From: SKVR01 sp964453995
GTDB lineage: Bacteria > Bacteroidota > Bacteroidia > Bacteroidales > UBA7960
Direction: 5' to 3'
DNA: 44,413 nt
Assembly (NCBI GenBank): GCA_964453995.1
Contig: CAYVQC010000038.1
Location: forward strand, 1-44,413
In this document: positions 15,979 through 25,176 of the stretch, piece after piece
Layout: every line of letters begins with the position of its first letter
How positions within the stretch are numbered: position 1 is the stretch's first letter
The notes under the pieces: model-generated
Database searches by the model: none
Told to the model about the DNA's origin: nothing
The model's input: only the letters and a program-made list of their open reading frames with translations
Program-made: the position numbers and the translations under genes

Positions 15979-16434
15979 GATGAGTAGAATTAGTGATTAA
16001 TAAAATACCCTGAATTTAATTTGATTAAGGAATTTGGATGTAGGATGTGGTTTTTGAAAATAGAGTTGTAGATTGCTTAATTTAGGAAGTTCGCTATGGC
16101 AAACTACTTAAAGTTAAACAAATTGTATGTGTTTAGAAAGACATTGAGTCGATTTAACACAATAAAAAAAAGATAAAATTGGGGTATAGGGTCTTTTAAT
16201 GCCCTTGTGGATTGTCTTTGGAAAGGCTAAACGAGAGTTTAACGGTTCAATGTTTTTATCCCCTGTTTTTACCCGATACGAAGGTTATTACGGGCGATTC
16301 TCTTTGTTTTTGAACCGTGATCAGGAAAAGAAATGTGAAAAAGGATATAGCCTGGGGGGATGTTTGGAAACACTTCCCGCAGGAGATTCTTGGTGGAGAG
16401 AAAATATCTAATATTCCCGAAGAAATAGTTAACG
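15979..16434. other. Gene-free stretch with a long-armed inverted repeat
   Basis: These 456 bases hold no convincing gene. A plus-strand open frame at 16199-16411 has no recognisable features. The one structured item is a perfect 9-base inverted repeat, ACGGTTCAA at 16242-16250 and TTGAACCGT at 16310-16318, with a smaller CCCG/CGGG pair inside. The 1083-residue protein's promoter must lie at the left end, but I found no clean TAnnTTTG box. Confidence 0.4.
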
Positions 16435-18126
16435 TTATGGCACCATAAAGTTTGCCCTGAGTGTGGTATGTTCCTCAGGCATAGTGAGAGTATGGGCAGG
16501 TGATGTGCTCACTTCGGTACCATTGGAGTAAGTCCAGTTTACAAAAATATATCCCTGCGCCGGGGTTGCCGTAATTTCAACCTGCTCGCCGGCAGTGTAG
16601 GTTCCCTGTCCACTTACAGAACCTCCCTCAGATGGGAACGCATTGAGTTTAAGGTTGAAAGCGTCAGGGGTTCCGGAAGGGTTCAGGGATACATCATCGA
16701 GATACCAGGCATGAGCGTCTTGTCCTTCATAGCGGAATGCGATATAGATGGTTTGTCCTGCATAGGCATCAAGGTCAAGTATGGTGTTTTCCCATGAAGT
16801 GAGCACATAAGGCGCAGCCCAGATCTGGGTGAAATCTCCATCTTCGGGAACTCCTGATCCTGTTGATACCAGCACGCTATTTTGCAAATACCATGCAGGC
16901 CAGGCATTGTATGACCAGAAGGAAAGTTGAAGATCACCATCTGCCGGCACCTGGATTTTGGGTGTTACCAGCCAGTCATTTTGCATGCCATCCTGAGCAG
17001 AGCCGTAGTTGTGAAAAGCACTTTGGGCGCCGTTGGGGCTGTGATTTTGTACGGCATCCATTTGCCATTCCATGAAAGTACCTCCCAGATTAAATCGGCT
17101 CCAGTCTTTGGGTGGAAATGAGCTTCCTTCAAAGTCTTCTGACCAGGGGAATGTATCCACAACAGACTCAGGTTCGACATCAAAAACTGCCACCAGGGAA
17201 ATATCCTCAGCAGGCATGGCATAAGCGAAAGAAGCTTCTGTGCTGATGGGGTTGCCCTGGTCATCCGTCCATTGTACAAAAATATATCCATCGGCCGGAG
17301 TTGCAGTGATATCTACCTGTCTGCCTTCGGTATAATTTCCTGCGCCTTGCACTGATCCAGTGTTTTCGGGCTGTACTGACAGGGAAAGGGTGTAGGTGAT
17401 TGTTTCCGTATCCTTGATACATCTTACGGAAAAAGCCATTTGATTGTTGTAAACCGAGCGGCTCATGCCCCTGTGCGAATGCATCATAACTCTTGCATAA
17501 AGGTGGTTGCTGTATGCTACAGTACTGCTCCAGTAGTAGGCATAACTTCCTTTGTGTGCAAAGCCTTCGGGCCATACAAAGGCACCGCCGGGCAAAGCCC
17601 CGAAACCAAACGTGTCGTCACCGTGCCTCCAGTTGTGCGTGTCCCACCGTGGGTGTTCATTGGTGGCGAAGCCATCACCGTGAGGAGAGTTTGGCTGTCT
17701 TCTGGATTTCAAGGCTGTGCCCAGCACATTGTTGTTGCCCCAGTGGGCAGGATCAACGAATGCAGTAAGTTGCTGCCAATCCTCATCAGTAGGTATGCGC
17801 CAACCATCAGGACAAAGCCCCCTGGGGTCGGCCACAGCATGGCCGTTATATAATTTTCCGTAAAATTCAATATTTTGCGGATCTTCGTCATAAGCGATCC
17901 ATGCACCTTCGGCGAGGGTTTGCCAGGAAGTACCCATCTGTGGATTCAATAACAGATCACCATTGCTGTATCGGGTGGTACGAAGGTTTTCTCCCATCCA
18001 TTCCTGGGTTCCGATGGTGAGTGTTGGGTAAACATTTCCGTCAATATCAGTTACCGTTTGGCTTTTTGCAGGGTATTGCATCAGGGTGATAAGCACAATG
18101 GAGATTTGTAAAAATGCTTTTTTCAT
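16435..18126 (-). CDS. Secreted FISUMP-domain protein with choice-of-anchor-J-like domain and two InlB-type repeats
   Basis: The start is set at 18126, where a signal peptide begins (MKKAFLQISIVLITLMQYPAKS); the longer frame to 18222 would put its ATG at about the likely transcription start. The 563-residue product has four parts. Residues about 25-240 are a Fibrobacter succinogenes major paralogous domain (TIGR02145), with QEWMGENLRTTRY, GLCPDGWRIPTDEDW and YYWSST. A beta repeat follows (GSVQGAGNYTEGRQVDITAT). Next is a jelly-roll domain like choice-of-anchor J (PWSEDFEGSSFPPKDWSR ... WYLDDVSL). A second copy of the beta repeat ends the protein (GSVSGQGTYTAGEQVEITAT). There is no T9SS tail, although this architecture often has one; it stops at ANFMVP. 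Role unknown; an adhesin-like surface protein is plausible. Confidence 0.8.
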   Translation of the reverse strand: MKKAFLQISIVLITLMQYPAKSQTVTDIDGNVYPTLTIGTQEWMGENLRTTRYSNGDLLLNPQMGTSWQTLAEGAWIAYDEDPQNIEFYGKLYNGHAVADPRGLCPDGWRIPTDEDWQQLTAFVDPAHWGNNNVLGTALKSRRQPNSPHGDGFATNEHPRWDTHNWRHGDDTFGFGALPGGAFVWPEGFAHKGSYAYYWSSTVAYSNHLYARVMMHSHRGMSRSVYNNQMAFSVRCIKDTETITYTLSLSVQPENTGSVQGAGNYTEGRQVDITATPADGYIFVQWTDDQGNPISTEASFAYAMPAEDISLVAVFDVEPESVVDTFPWSEDFEGSSFPPKDWSRFNLGGTFMEWQMDAVQNHSPNGAQSAFHNYGSAQDGMQNDWLVTPKIQVPADGDLQLSFWSYNAWPAWYLQNSVLVSTGSGVPEDGDFTQIWAAPYVLTSWENTILDLDAYAGQTIYIAFRYEGQDAHAWYLDDVSLNPSGTPDAFNLKLNAFPSEGGSVSGQGTYTAGEQVEITATPAQGYIFVNWTYSNGTEVSTSPAHTLTMPEEHTTLRANFMVP

Positions 18127-18226
18127 GAATGTGTTTTTAGTAGCTGGGTAAAACTGTCTTTCAAGAATTCTGGAACGTGCGTTATCAGTGTTTTGCACAT
18201 CAATTTCACAAAGAAAAATCATTATA

Positions 18227-18234
18227 CAAAAGTA
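18227..18234 (-). promoter_or_regulatory. Candidate -7 box for the FISUMP gene
   Basis: On the minus strand the bases are TACTTTTG, matching TAnnTTTG. Transcription would begin near 18220, giving a leader of about 95 bases to the ATG at 18126 and ruling against the upstream ATG at 18222. A -33 box is not clear. Confidence 0.42.
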
Positions 18235-18326
18235 GTATATGTGAGCCGGTTATTTATACGTAATTTCTTTGGTTTTTTATCGTGGTTCACACCGTGTTTT
18301 CCTTTGGTTTGTATTGATCTTGCTAT

Positions 18327-20219
18327 TCACTTACCATGGTTGCAATGTACGCAATATAACGTCCTGAAGTTTTCCCTGAAGAGAAGAGATAAGCCAGAAG
18401 CATCTTTCCTGCTCACTGGTTGGAACAGTGCACAAAACCTTACTGGGTTGACCTCCAATGCCTTATGCAGCAAATCATCATACCATCGCATGTTCATAAT
18501 GGATTCTTCGGCAACGGTAAGCTTAATGTAATAAAACAGGATGTCTTCATCGGGAAGCTCTACTCTTACATAAGGGCGCAAAAGTCTTTCTGCCAGGACG
18601 TTTTGCTTGTAGGCAGCAAAAAATCCTGCCATACTCAGCAGTTCAGTTTCATTGAGCCGGGTAGAAGGATAGAGGTTCCTGATGGCGCGGATGCTCCTGT
18701 TGCGCTGGCGGCGGTCTCTTTCATCCATACTCTGGTTGAGTTTTACCAGGTGATAGTTTAGCTTAAGCCGGTTATAAGCATTTGCCGGCACCTGGTAGTC
18801 GGGCAGGGCATTGATTTTTTCAAGCAGTTCTTTCTCATCAACCTGGCCCGGATCTTCAAGCCATTTGCGAAAAAGGAGTTCAGTTATATTAAATCGAATT
18901 GCGCCATCATCAGGAAAATGGTCAGCGAGTTTTTCGAAAAGGGAATGAGCCTCATGCAGGTTTGTATAACCCTTGTGGTAGCGAAATACGTGGTCGCGGT
19001 TGAAAACGAAGCTGAAATGCTTGCTGTCGGGAATGGGAAGGGAGTCGGGAAATGCTCCTGCCAGGGGTACTCCTTCAAGGTGCCGGAAAATAGCATCCTG
19101 TATGATCAGAGCATTGCGGGTGTCTTCGTCGTACAATGTTAAACTGAAAAAGTCCCACAATTCATCAAGTGAGCTGCTGACAGGATCAATACTTTGGTTC
19201 ATGATTACAGTAACCCTGGCTTTACGATGATTTCGTAAAATGGATTCGAGCTCCCTGCTTGTTTTTTCATCCCTCAGCAACAGGCGGATTTCCTCGTGAT
19301 TCTTCTCCTTGAGTTCATGAAAAGTGCTTTGCGCAATATCATTGTAAAAAGCTTCCCAGTTCTCGTCCACGGTAATATAATATTGACCTGTATCGGGTAT
19401 CATTACCGAAAGCTCATCATAAATCACCTTTGCACGGTTTTCATAAAGTTCCTTATTTCTGTTTTCCGGGCCTTCGATAGATGCAAATGCACTGATGGAG
19501 ATTTTTTCCACCTCTTTTGCCTGGAGTGGCAGTGAATAGATGAATTTTCGCAGGGTGTCGCGGTTGAATGTGAGCTCGTTTTTGGGAAAAAGGATGTCAA
19601 GGGAAAAGGTAAAGTCCATGTGTACCGGTTCGCTGTGCCGTTGTTTTACCATGGTATCGGCAGGGAAAAACAGGCTGTCTACAATAAGAGCCTGCTGCAG
19701 CAACTCCCAGTCGTGAACTGGTCTGCGTGTATACCAATGTTCCACGCATGGCCGGTTTTTACGGCTGATGATGATTCCGTGGTCATATTCCGATTGGATG
19801 AAAGTAACAGGAGCAGCTCCCAGGGGGACTAGAAAGATACCATCGGCATTTGTAAACCGTGATTTTTTCATATCCTGGTAGGAAACAGGTTCAAGGTAAT
19901 AGAAATACTTGTCAGGGTCGGTAAGTGCGGCCTCGTGGCAGGCAAAGAATTCTTTCCTTACCATTTTTACACCCAACTGGCGTCGTTCCTCTGAAAAAAA
20001 ATCATCAAACCACTCCTCATCATTAAAAACCAGGTAGAACATGTGGTCTTTCACTTCTACCTGGAAAAGAATTTCCTCGGGAATTCTGTTGTAATGGCGT
20101 TCGGTGGAAATACAAATGTCTCTGCTGTATTCCCGGTAGCTATGTCCTTGTTGTGAATACAGCAAAACGGGAGATACAATAAGGTACAGCACCATTGTTA
20201 TGACAAGCTTTTTTCTCAT
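18327..20219 (-). CDS. Exported protein with an OmpA-like domain and helical C-terminal half
   Basis: The 630-residue product has a signal peptide (MRKKLVITMVLYLIVSPVLLYS). Residues 30-200 match nothing I know. Residues about 205-345 look like a divergent OmpA C-terminal domain: a FSLDILFPKNELTFN strand, a helix, ISISAFASIEGPENRNKELYENRAKVIYDEL split as ISISAFASIEG then NKELYENRAKVIYDEL, and a later KARVTVIMNQ strand. OmpA-like domains bind peptidoglycan non-covalently. Residues about 400-630 are mostly helical and may hold TPR-like repeats (GYTNLHEAHSLFEKLADHFP). It lies 88 bases after the Wzc-like kinase gene on the same strand, so a periplasmic role linked to polysaccharide export is possible but unproven. 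Confidence 0.55.
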   Translation of the reverse strand: MRKKLVITMVLYLIVSPVLLYSQQGHSYREYSRDICISTERHYNRIPEEILFQVEVKDHMFYLVFNDEEWFDDFFSEERRQLGVKMVRKEFFACHEAALTDPDKYFYYLEPVSYQDMKKSRFTNADGIFLVPLGAAPVTFIQSEYDHGIIISRKNRPCVEHWYTRRPVHDWELLQQALIVDSLFFPADTMVKQRHSEPVHMDFTFSLDILFPKNELTFNRDTLRKFIYSLPLQAKEVEKISISAFASIEGPENRNKELYENRAKVIYDELSVMIPDTGQYYITVDENWEAFYNDIAQSTFHELKEKNHEEIRLLLRDEKTSRELESILRNHRKARVTVIMNQSIDPVSSSLDELWDFFSLTLYDEDTRNALIIQDAIFRHLEGVPLAGAFPDSLPIPDSKHFSFVFNRDHVFRYHKGYTNLHEAHSLFEKLADHFPDDGAIRFNITELLFRKWLEDPGQVDEKELLEKINALPDYQVPANAYNRLKLNYHLVKLNQSMDERDRRQRNRSIRAIRNLYPSTRLNETELLSMAGFFAAYKQNVLAERLLRPYVRVELPDEDILFYYIKLTVAEESIMNMRWYDDLLHKALEVNPVRFCALFQPVSRKDASGLSLLFRENFRTLYCVHCNHGK

Positions 20220-20307
20220 AACATTTTTAAACGAAAAAACGGGCGTGTTGGTTACCCAATATGGGGAGGGTAGCCAGAATAAAAATGTGCGGGAACCGTA
20301 AGAAGAA

Positions 20308-22746
20308 TTACTTCTTTTTAAATCCCTTGTTTATTACCTCATACCATCTTTTGAAAAGGTTTCCTTTCGTTTCCGGGCTTTCGTTGTAGCTTCCATAGCC
20401 ATATCCGTACCCGTAACCATAGCCATAACCATAACCATAGCCGCTGCTGGAAACTTTCACATCATTGATCTCGATGCAAATATTTTTGGCATCAACTTTT
20501 TCTGCAAACTCATTCAGGAAATCAAGGCTTGATCTGTCGCTGAACTTTTGCCTGATGATGAATATGGCGAGGTCAGAATTTTTTATGATGCTTATACCAT
20601 CGGGTACAATTCCGATGGGGGGTGTGTCAATGATGATGTAATCGTACTGTGTCCTGAGCAACTTTAGCATATCTGCCATCTGCTCAGATTCGAGCAACTC
20701 ACTGGGGTTTGGTGGCACGGGTCCGGCTGTGATGATGTGAAGATAAGGGCTATGTTCTACCGTTTGAATGATCTCATCAAGGCTGTTTTTTCCTACAAGA
20801 TAGTTGGCCAGTCCTGGCACCTGTTCTATGTGGAAGTCATCGAATATTCTAGGTTTGCGAAGGTCAGCACCTACCAGGAGGGTTTTTTTGCCAGACAGGG
20901 CAATTACCGAAGCCAGGTTGATAGCAGTAAAAGTCTTACCTTCCTGCGATCGGGTGGAAGTAATGGATACGATCTTGTTTTTGGATTTGGCAGCAAAATA
21001 CTGTAAATTGGTTCGCATTGCCCTGAAGGCTTCTGTTACCGGAGATTTGTTTTCTTCAAATACTACCAGGTTAACAGCATCTAATTTGGCTGCTAATTTG
21101 TTGTGCGGAATAACGCCTAATACCGGGAAATCAACATTATCGGTGATTTCTTTTTTGTCGTGAATGCGTGTGTCAAAGAAATCGCGCAGCAGGATCAGCG
21201 CCAGAGGGATTACCAGGCCTGCCACCATAGCAAAGGTATAATTGCGCTCTTCTTTGGGCGAAACAACAGAAGTATACCTGGCCCTGTCGACAATACGATG
21301 GTCGGGTACATTGCTGGCCATAGCAATACCGGCCTCGGCACGTTTTTCCAGCAAATAATTGTAGGTAGCATTGCTGAGGTTAAAACGGCGCTGAATCCCG
21401 ATGTACTCCCTTGCGGTGCCGGGCAATTGATTGATACGTTGCTCAACCCGGGCAATACGTTTGTCCAGGTCGGCCATCAGGATGTCAGATGCACTGCGGA
21501 TGCTTCGCAGGTTTTCCTCAAGGGCTTTAAGGCTCAAATCAATCTGGCGGTTGATGTTTTGAAGATTCGGGTTTTCGCGGGTACCGATCTCCAGCAATTG
21601 GGCCCGCTCTGAATACAGTTCACCAAGTTCAAGAATAAGGTTTTGCAATATAGGGTCTTCAATCCCTAAGGCTGAAGGACTGAATACATCGCGAAAGTCT
21701 TTTTCATTCACAATATAGTCGTACAGATAATCGTAGTACTGCCGTTTCAGGCTTTCCATAGCCTTTTGGTTGTCCAGCTCCTGGAGCTCTGCGAAAAGCT
21801 GCCCTGCGGCCATATTTATCTCCATGAGCTGATTGCGCTGCCGGAAATCTTCCAAAGATGATTCTGCCAGTATCAATGAGTCAGAAATTACATTGATCTG
21901 GTTGTCAATAAACTGGATAGTGTTTTCGGCAATGGTGTTTTTTTCATAAAGACTTTGCTGCACATATACTTCGGTAAGCGTGTTGAGGAAATCAATGGCT
22001 CTTTCGGGGTTGGTAGCTTCAAAAGCTATCTGTACGATGGAAACCTCGTCATTGAGAGGCGATACATTCATGCCGCTAACATAACGCGAGGTGAGAGAAG
22101 GAAGGGTATGGATGATGAACAGGTACTCCCTGTCAATATGGCTCATAGGAGTGAAGTTATTGTTCTTTGTCAAGCGGAGGCGGTATCCGTCTTGCTGGAA
22201 AATTTCCCCAAACTTCATTTGTACATCTTCGCCCCCATTCCCTAAACGGAAAAGACCTCTTTCGGTAGGCTGGATCTTATATTCATCTTCAGAAACTATT
22301 TTTACATGAAATGCTTTGCCGTAGGGTACGGCAGAAGCAGGATCCCAATCCACCAGAAATGGGGTTTTTTTGTATATTTCAGTGGTTCTCATTTCGCCCA
22401 CCAAACGACCGATGTTGTAATAAGAAACTGCAACATCCATTCTTTGTAAAGCGGAATCTACCAGTGAGAACGACCTTAGGATTGCCATTTCGTTAAAGAG
22501 GTTGTTTCTCTGGTAAAAGAGGTCGAGCTCGCCCATGATCTGCCCAGGTCGGAAGCCGCCCTTACGGTCATCGCGGATAAGCACTGTAGCTCTTGTGCGG
22601 TAAACGGTTTCTGTAAACTGATTCACAAAATAGGCAATAGTAAGTGCAACCGCAACACTGATCACAAACCAGTACCAGAATCGGGCATACTTGAAGATGA
22701 TCTTTTTTATATCGAGGGTTTCTTCGCGAAAGGGGTCTTTATTCAT
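20308..22746 (-). CDS. Polysaccharide biosynthesis tyrosine autokinase (Wzc/ExoP type)
   Basis: This inner-membrane co-polymerase and BY-kinase controls capsule or exopolysaccharide chain length and export. The ATG at 22746 (MNKDPFREETLDIKK) is preferred over 22779 because the Wzz domain then begins as usual; 812 residues is normal. The order is: Wzz domain with TM1 (YWFVISVAVALTIAYF), a long periplasmic coiled-coil region (about 270-480), TM2 (FAMVAGLVIPLALILL), then the cytoplasmic kinase. Walker A is SQEGKTFTAINLAS, Walker A' is LLVGADLRKP (first Asp replaced by Gly, as I recall for Bacteroidota forms), and Walker B is IIIDTPP. The C-terminal tyrosine cluster is unusual: eight consecutive Gly-Tyr pairs. 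The Wza-like gene lies just upstream. Confidence 0.93.
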   Translation of the reverse strand: MNKDPFREETLDIKKIIFKYARFWYWFVISVAVALTIAYFVNQFTETVYRTRATVLIRDDRKGGFRPGQIMGELDLFYQRNNLFNEMAILRSFSLVDSALQRMDVAVSYYNIGRLVGEMRTTEIYKKTPFLVDWDPASAVPYGKAFHVKIVSEDEYKIQPTERGLFRLGNGGEDVQMKFGEIFQQDGYRLRLTKNNNFTPMSHIDREYLFIIHTLPSLTSRYVSGMNVSPLNDEVSIVQIAFEATNPERAIDFLNTLTEVYVQQSLYEKNTIAENTIQFIDNQINVISDSLILAESSLEDFRQRNQLMEINMAAGQLFAELQELDNQKAMESLKRQYYDYLYDYIVNEKDFRDVFSPSALGIEDPILQNLILELGELYSERAQLLEIGTRENPNLQNINRQIDLSLKALEENLRSIRSASDILMADLDKRIARVEQRINQLPGTAREYIGIQRRFNLSNATYNYLLEKRAEAGIAMASNVPDHRIVDRARYTSVVSPKEERNYTFAMVAGLVIPLALILLRDFFDTRIHDKKEITDNVDFPVLGVIPHNKLAAKLDAVNLVVFEENKSPVTEAFRAMRTNLQYFAAKSKNKIVSITSTRSQEGKTFTAINLASVIALSGKKTLLVGADLRKPRIFDDFHIEQVPGLANYLVGKNSLDEIIQTVEHSPYLHIITAGPVPPNPSELLESEQMADMLKLLRTQYDYIIIDTPPIGIVPDGISIIKNSDLAIFIIRQKFSDRSSLDFLNEFAEKVDAKNICIEINDVKVSSSGYGYGYGYGYGYGYGYGSYNESPETKGNLFKRWYEVINKGFKKK
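20395..20442 (-). repeat. Hexamer tandem repeat encoding (GY)8 in the kinase tail
   Basis: Eight tandem GGNTAY hexamers on the minus strand encode Gly-Tyr eight times, followed by Gly-Ser-Tyr. Codons vary (GGT, GGC, GGG, GGA; TAT, TAC), so the tract is not a pure microsatellite. Any gain or loss of one unit keeps the frame and changes the tyrosine count by one. Confidence 0.9.
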
Positions 22747-22797
22747 TGTATCCAATATTTCTAACCTGGAGGTTGGCAAATTATACTACAGGAATAA

Positions 22798-23619
22798 TTA
22801 ATTGCTGAAAAAGTTGATAAGCAAAAGTGTAGTTGAAATGGTTGAGAAAACAAGGCCAAAGGGGAATTGGCTAAATCCAAGTCTTTTGATCTTATAGGGT
22901 TCAACGTAAATGATGTCATTGGGGTGCATGTAGTAATACTCCGATGCAATGATATTGGCATCATTGAGGTTTAATTCTCCAAATGTGGCACCATTGGGTG
23001 TTTGTCGTACGATGGTAATATTACGGTTGCCAAAGTCTGTAAGGTCTCCTGCCTGAGCAATTATATCAATAATATTGATTTTATTGTCATAAATGTAGAA
23101 TTTACCTGGGGATCCCACTTCTCCAATTACGGTAACAGAAAAATTAACCAGCTTCACCAGTACGGTAGCACCAATGAGGTAATCTGCTACTAGTCCGCTT
23201 ATCATTTTGGTTGCTTCGTTTATGGTTTTCCCGCCTACATTTACCTCTCCCACCACGGGCATGCTGATGTGTCCGGTATGGTCTACATTGTATCCGTGCA
23301 GAAACATTTGAACATTGCCGATTCCACCTCCGCCGACGCTTCTCTGGCCTGTGCGGTCGCTGTTGAAGGTAGTATAAGACTTTTCGTCCGGAGTGAGTAC
23401 CTGGATATTGAGAATGTCGCCGGGTTGTATCCTGTAGTCAGGGGTGACGGATGCAATTGTATCTGCCGCCTCAGCCTGTCTTTGCAGGTATACAATATTT
23501 TTGTGAGGTGTACAGGAAGCAATACCTAACAGTAGCACTATAAGGATGAGGAAAAAACGATTTCCTTTCAGAAGGATATTTTTATGAATACCTTTTTCTT
23601 TGGGGCTTTTCAGGGTCAT
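22798..23619 (-). CDS. Polysaccharide export outer-membrane lipoprotein (Wza-like)
   Basis: The product carries the polysaccharide through the outer membrane, working with the Wzc-like kinase encoded next. Two ATGs are possible; 23619 (MTLKSPKEKG) gives 273 residues and a shorter lead into the hydrophobic segment, while 23649 would add ten residues. The lipobox is LGIASC. Residues about 60-150 are the Poly_export domain (YRIQPGDILNIQV ... ISMPVVGEV), followed by an SLBB domain (VTVIGEVGSPGKFYIYDNKINIIDIIAQAGD). A C-terminal hydrophobic helix (FGLVFSTISTTLLLINFF) is found in Bacteroidota homologues. The gap of about 50 bases to the kinase ATG and shared strand indicate an operon. Glycosyltransferase genes are not seen in this window. 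Confidence 0.92.
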   Translation of the reverse strand: MTLKSPKEKGIHKNILLKGNRFFLILIVLLLGIASCTPHKNIVYLQRQAEAADTIASVTPDYRIQPGDILNIQVLTPDEKSYTTFNSDRTGQRSVGGGGIGNVQMFLHGYNVDHTGHISMPVVGEVNVGGKTINEATKMISGLVADYLIGATVLVKLVNFSVTVIGEVGSPGKFYIYDNKINIIDIIAQAGDLTDFGNRNITIVRQTPNGATFGELNLNDANIIASEYYYMHPNDIIYVEPYKIKRLGFSQFPFGLVFSTISTTLLLINFFSN

Positions 23620-23678
23620 GGAAAATAATGTGTTGTTATTTACTGGCAATAGGGCTCAAAGGCAATGGTTAAATCGCA

Positions 23679-23686
23679 CAAAATTA
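23679..23686 (-). promoter_or_regulatory. Candidate -7 box for the export/kinase genes
   Basis: The minus strand reads TAATTTTG, a full match to TAnnTTTG, about 60 bases before the preferred start of the Wza-like gene. No good -33 TTTG is seen. Confidence 0.42.
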
Positions 23687-23798
23687 CAATATTAAATGAA
23701 AAACGTGGAATTTTTTCCTTTCATGTTCGGATTGCCAGTGCGTTAAAACGAAAATGAAAATATTTTGGTATGCCAGGGAAAAATGTTTTCAGAGAACC

Positions 23799-25157
23799 TT
23801 AGAAAACACCATACATCAATCTTCCTATCATGAAGTAAATAAAAAGGCCAATAATATCATTTGATGTGGTAATGAACGGACCCGTGGCAAGAGCGGGGTC
23901 AATCTTGAATTTGTCGAGGGCAAGAGGAACAAAAGTACCAAAGATGGAAGCAAAAAGGATTACCGACATCAGGGCTGCGCTCACGGTCATACTTAGTGCC
24001 AGGGAAGGGGCAAAGATAGAACTGTAAAGCAGTAAAATGCCAGAACAAACAAATCCATTGAGGAAACCCACCGATACTTCTTTCCACAGCTTGGGAAAAA
24101 TGCTGCCGGTTGTAATGGTATTATTGGCTAGCCCTTTTACAATAAGTGCCGAAGATTGCACTCCCACATTGCCTCCCATGGCAGCGATCAGGGGCATAAA
24201 AAATGCCATTTCAGAATAAATGCTGATCTGCTCCTCGTAGTTGCTGATCACCCTGGATCCCACAATACCGCCAAATAATGCCACGATCAGCCAGAACAGA
24301 CGCCCCTGGGTTATCTCCCAAACCTTGTCCCCTGATTCAATATTCTGGGTCATACCCGACATCATCTGGTAGTCTTTTTCGGCTTCTTCCTTAATAAAAT
24401 CTACAATGTCGTCAATGGTTATGCGACCAATGAGCCTTTCCAGTTCGTCTACAACGGGCAGAACCACCAGGTCGTACTTGTTCATGATGCTGGCAACTTC
24501 CTCTCCTTTTTGCAAGGCTTTTACACTGACCACATCAGGCGAAAACAGCTCTGATACTTTCGCCCGTGGTGAGGCAATAAGGAGTTTTTTCAGCGACAGC
24601 AGACCCAGCAGCACATCATCATCATCTACAACATATACCGAATAAACCTCTTCTACTTCTTCGGCCTGCTTGCGCATTTCGCGGATGCAGGTCACCACAT
24701 GCCAGTTTACGTTTACTTTGATATATTCCTTGCCCATCAACCCCCCCGCTGAATTGGCAGGATAAACCAGCAGGTCGGCAATATCCTGGGCCTGCCTGCG
24801 GTCTTCAATATGGCTGAGAATCTCTTCTCTTTTCTCATCGGGAAGCTCAGCGATAAGGTCGGCGGCATCGTCAGAATCCAGGTTGTTGATGAACTCGCGG
24901 GCAATTTCCTGTGTGGAAAAAGAGTCAAGAAAACGTTCCCTTACATCTTCTTCCAACTCCATAAGTACGGCCGCAGCTTCCTCTTTTTCCAGCAGGGTAT
25001 ACAGGTATTTGGCCTCTTCGAGGTTCAGGTCGTCAATGTATTCAGCAATATCTGCCGGATAGAGTTCGTTTACCACTTCCTGCAGAAAATCGCGCTGGTT
25101 ATCCCTGATGGCATTACGGATGACGTCGAGATTGATGTCTTTTACATTAAGAGTCAT
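23799..25157 (-). CDS. mgtE: Magnesium transporter MgtE
   Basis: MgtE is a dimeric inner-membrane Mg2+ channel gated by cytoplasmic Mg2+. The 452 residues show the family order: an N-terminal superhelical MgtE_N domain (about 20-125, with DSDDAADLIAELPDEKR), two CBS domains (about 130-255, with VYSVYVVDDDDVLLGLLSLKKLL and RLIGRITIDDIVDFI read as separate blocks), a plug helix, and five membrane segments from about residue 280. The pore motif region FFMPLIAAMGGNVGVQSSAL and the TGPFITTSNDIIGLFIYF segment are present. It starts 19 bases after the pyruvate kinase stop, so pyk and mgtE form one transcript; pyruvate kinase is Mg2+ dependent. Identification is secure. Confidence 0.95.
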   Translation of the reverse strand: MTLNVKDINLDVIRNAIRDNQRDFLQEVVNELYPADIAEYIDDLNLEEAKYLYTLLEKEEAAAVLMELEEDVRERFLDSFSTQEIAREFINNLDSDDAADLIAELPDEKREEILSHIEDRRQAQDIADLLVYPANSAGGLMGKEYIKVNVNWHVVTCIREMRKQAEEVEEVYSVYVVDDDDVLLGLLSLKKLLIASPRAKVSELFSPDVVSVKALQKGEEVASIMNKYDLVVLPVVDELERLIGRITIDDIVDFIKEEAEKDYQMMSGMTQNIESGDKVWEITQGRLFWLIVALFGGIVGSRVISNYEEQISIYSEMAFFMPLIAAMGGNVGVQSSALIVKGLANNTITTGSIFPKLWKEVSVGFLNGFVCSGILLLYSSIFAPSLALSMTVSAALMSVILFASIFGTFVPLALDKFKIDPALATGPFITTSNDIIGLFIYFMIGRLMYGVF

Positions 25158-25176
25158 AAGCTGATGGCATTAGAAA

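Noticed and set aside
16199..16411. Plus-strand 70-codon open frame in the gap between the FISUMP and T9SS protein genes
   Set aside because: No recognisable domain, signal peptide or promoter; compatible with chance.
20300..20316. AAGAAG/CTTCTT hairpin at the end of the kinase gene as a terminator
   Set aside because: It is AT-rich, overlaps the coding end and has no U-run on the minus strand.
20395..20442. Hexamer repeat as an on/off phase-variation switch
   Set aside because: Unit changes keep the reading frame, so it can alter length but not switch the gene off.
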